Positions 13,681 through 14,191 of a stretch of 14,191 nt of DNA are shown piece by piece (within the stretch, counting starts at the first letter, position 1; every line of letters begins with the position of its first letter). A program made the position numbers and the translations under genes. This DNA comes from UBA9410 sp036123585 (GTDB lineage: Bacteria > Actinomycetota > Acidimicrobiia > Acidimicrobiales > MedAcidi-G1): NCBI GenBank assembly GCA_036123585.1, contig JAZADN010000063.1:1-14191 (forward strand), given 5' to 3'. The notes beneath the pieces are model-generated. The model was not told the DNA's origin. It did no database searches and worked only from the letters and a program-made list of their open reading frames with translations.

Positions 13681-14191
13681 GTGATCACCGAACAGACCTC
13701 GACTGTCAAAGCCGTTTGGGATGCCGGGCGACCCATCGTGGGTCCCGAGGTACTTGGTGAACTGCTCGGCTGGGAGTGGCGTGCAGAAGGCCTATGTCGT
13801 GAAACGGTTTGCGTTCCTGTCTCCGACCGTTCCCAGGTCGAAGACGACGAAGGTATCGACATTCTGGCCGTTGCCGAGATCTTGGACCGACCGACCGTGA
13901 TAGACCCCGAGGCCGGGTTGCTGGTTGTTGGACAACCCGCAGGTGACCGGCTCGAAGCCCTTCACGGCCGAAGGGCCCCTGACTTCACATTCCCTGACCT
14001 GACCGGGTCGCTTCACTCTTTCTCCGACTGGGTAGGCCACAAACGGCTCCTGGTGGCCTTCGCTAGTTGGTGAGGATGCGCCTTTGACCTGCCCGGGTGG
14101 CAGGTGTTGCAAGACGAACTGGGCGACACAGGTTTCACGGTCATTGCGGTAGCTATCGATGAAGATGTCGACGCTCTCAAAGAGCTCGCTA
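13681..14191 (+). CDS. Candidate selenocysteine-containing redoxin (TGA at 14071), 3' end beyond window
   Basis: Read conventionally, the frame stops at TGA 14071-14073. Read through, it continues to the window edge as GCAFDLPGWQVLQDELGD and TGFTVIAVAIDEDVDALKEL, the normal next part of a thioredoxin-fold TlpA/AhpC-like protein. The redoxin domain opens with RAPDFTFPDLTGSLHSFSDW and VGHKRLLVAFASW just before the TGA. The active site is thus SW-[TGA]-GC, with TGA in place of the first redox cysteine of the SW-C-GC form I recall in related proteins. An N-terminal region (LLGWEWRAEGLCRETVCVPV) precedes it and carries a Cys pair. A hairpin just after the TGA resembles a SECIS. The likely role is thiol or peroxide redox chemistry; the partner is unknown. 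The start is uncertain: GTG 13681 is used, with GTG 13639 and TTG 13597 also possible. The alternative is a nonsense mutation. Confidence 0.75.
14087..14105 (+). promoter_or_regulatory. SECIS-like hairpin downstream of in-frame TGA
   Basis: ACCTGCC (14087-14093) and GGCAGGT (14099-14105) form a perfect seven-base-pair stem around the loop CGGGT. The loop begins 20 bases after the TGA, and G is its second base. Both agree with the bacterial SECIS pattern, which needs a short apical loop with an early G roughly 16-37 bases from the UGA. A TGC/GCA pairing (14077-14079 with 14109-14111) could extend it across an internal loop. It would recruit SelB with Sec-tRNA. Confidence 0.65.

Noticed and set aside
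13597..14073. Redoxin-like gene read as a complete 158-residue protein ending at TGA
   Set aside because: It would end at the active site, and the same frame continues with matching redoxin sequence to the window edge. A simple pseudogene remains possible, but the stop position and the hairpin favour selenocysteine.

Overview
The window is GC-rich, gene-dense chromosomal DNA with many GTG/TTG starts, four-base start/stop overlaps and apparent leaderless promoters. Together with the protein sequences, this suggests a high-GC actinobacterium, possibly of the Acidimicrobiia type. The organism call is inference: no rRNA or other taxonomic marker is present. I see no insertion sequence, phage gene, CRISPR array or replication origin, so this looks like ordinary core and accessory chromosome.

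Layout, left to right. (1) The minus-strand 3'-truncated gene at 3-905 encodes a RecB/Cas4-like PD-(D/E)XK nuclease with a probable Fe-S cysteine set. It is divergent from a small conserved hypothetical gene (983-1342). (2) A tRNA-Leu(UAA) gene (1434-1517) sits 17 bases ahead of a flavin nitroreductase-family gene resembling iodotyrosine deiodinase (1535-2284). (3) A minus-strand EamA/DMT transporter (2325-3218) is divergent from a GFA-type zinc protein (3263-3721), which overlaps mtnA (3718-4770, methionine salvage). (4) A LysM lipoprotein follows (4825-5466). (5) A two-gene aconitase X unit comes next (large/catalytic 5533-6801, small/swivel 6794-7219). (6) A minus-strand pair holds a class IV PLP aminotransferase (7989-8912) and a small sulfotransferase-like protein (7242-7961). 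(7) A tightly coupled livH-livM-livG-livF operon (9047-13531) encodes a branched-chain amino-acid-type ABC importer without its binding protein. Its LivM has a long extra N-terminal membrane region. (8) A redoxin-like gene runs off the right edge (13681 onward).

The most interesting observation is in the last gene. The thioredoxin-fold reading frame appears to stop at a TGA (14071-14073), yet it continues uninterrupted to the window end with clear redoxin sequence. The TGA falls at the expected redox-active cysteine, giving SW-[TGA]-GC-AFDLP. A perfect 7-bp hairpin with a 5-base, G-containing loop begins 13 bases after the TGA and its loop begins 20 bases after it, as expected of a bacterial SECIS. 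The gene is therefore a candidate selenocysteine protein that standard gene calling would truncate. No sel genes are in the window, so the host's selenocysteine machinery must be checked elsewhere.
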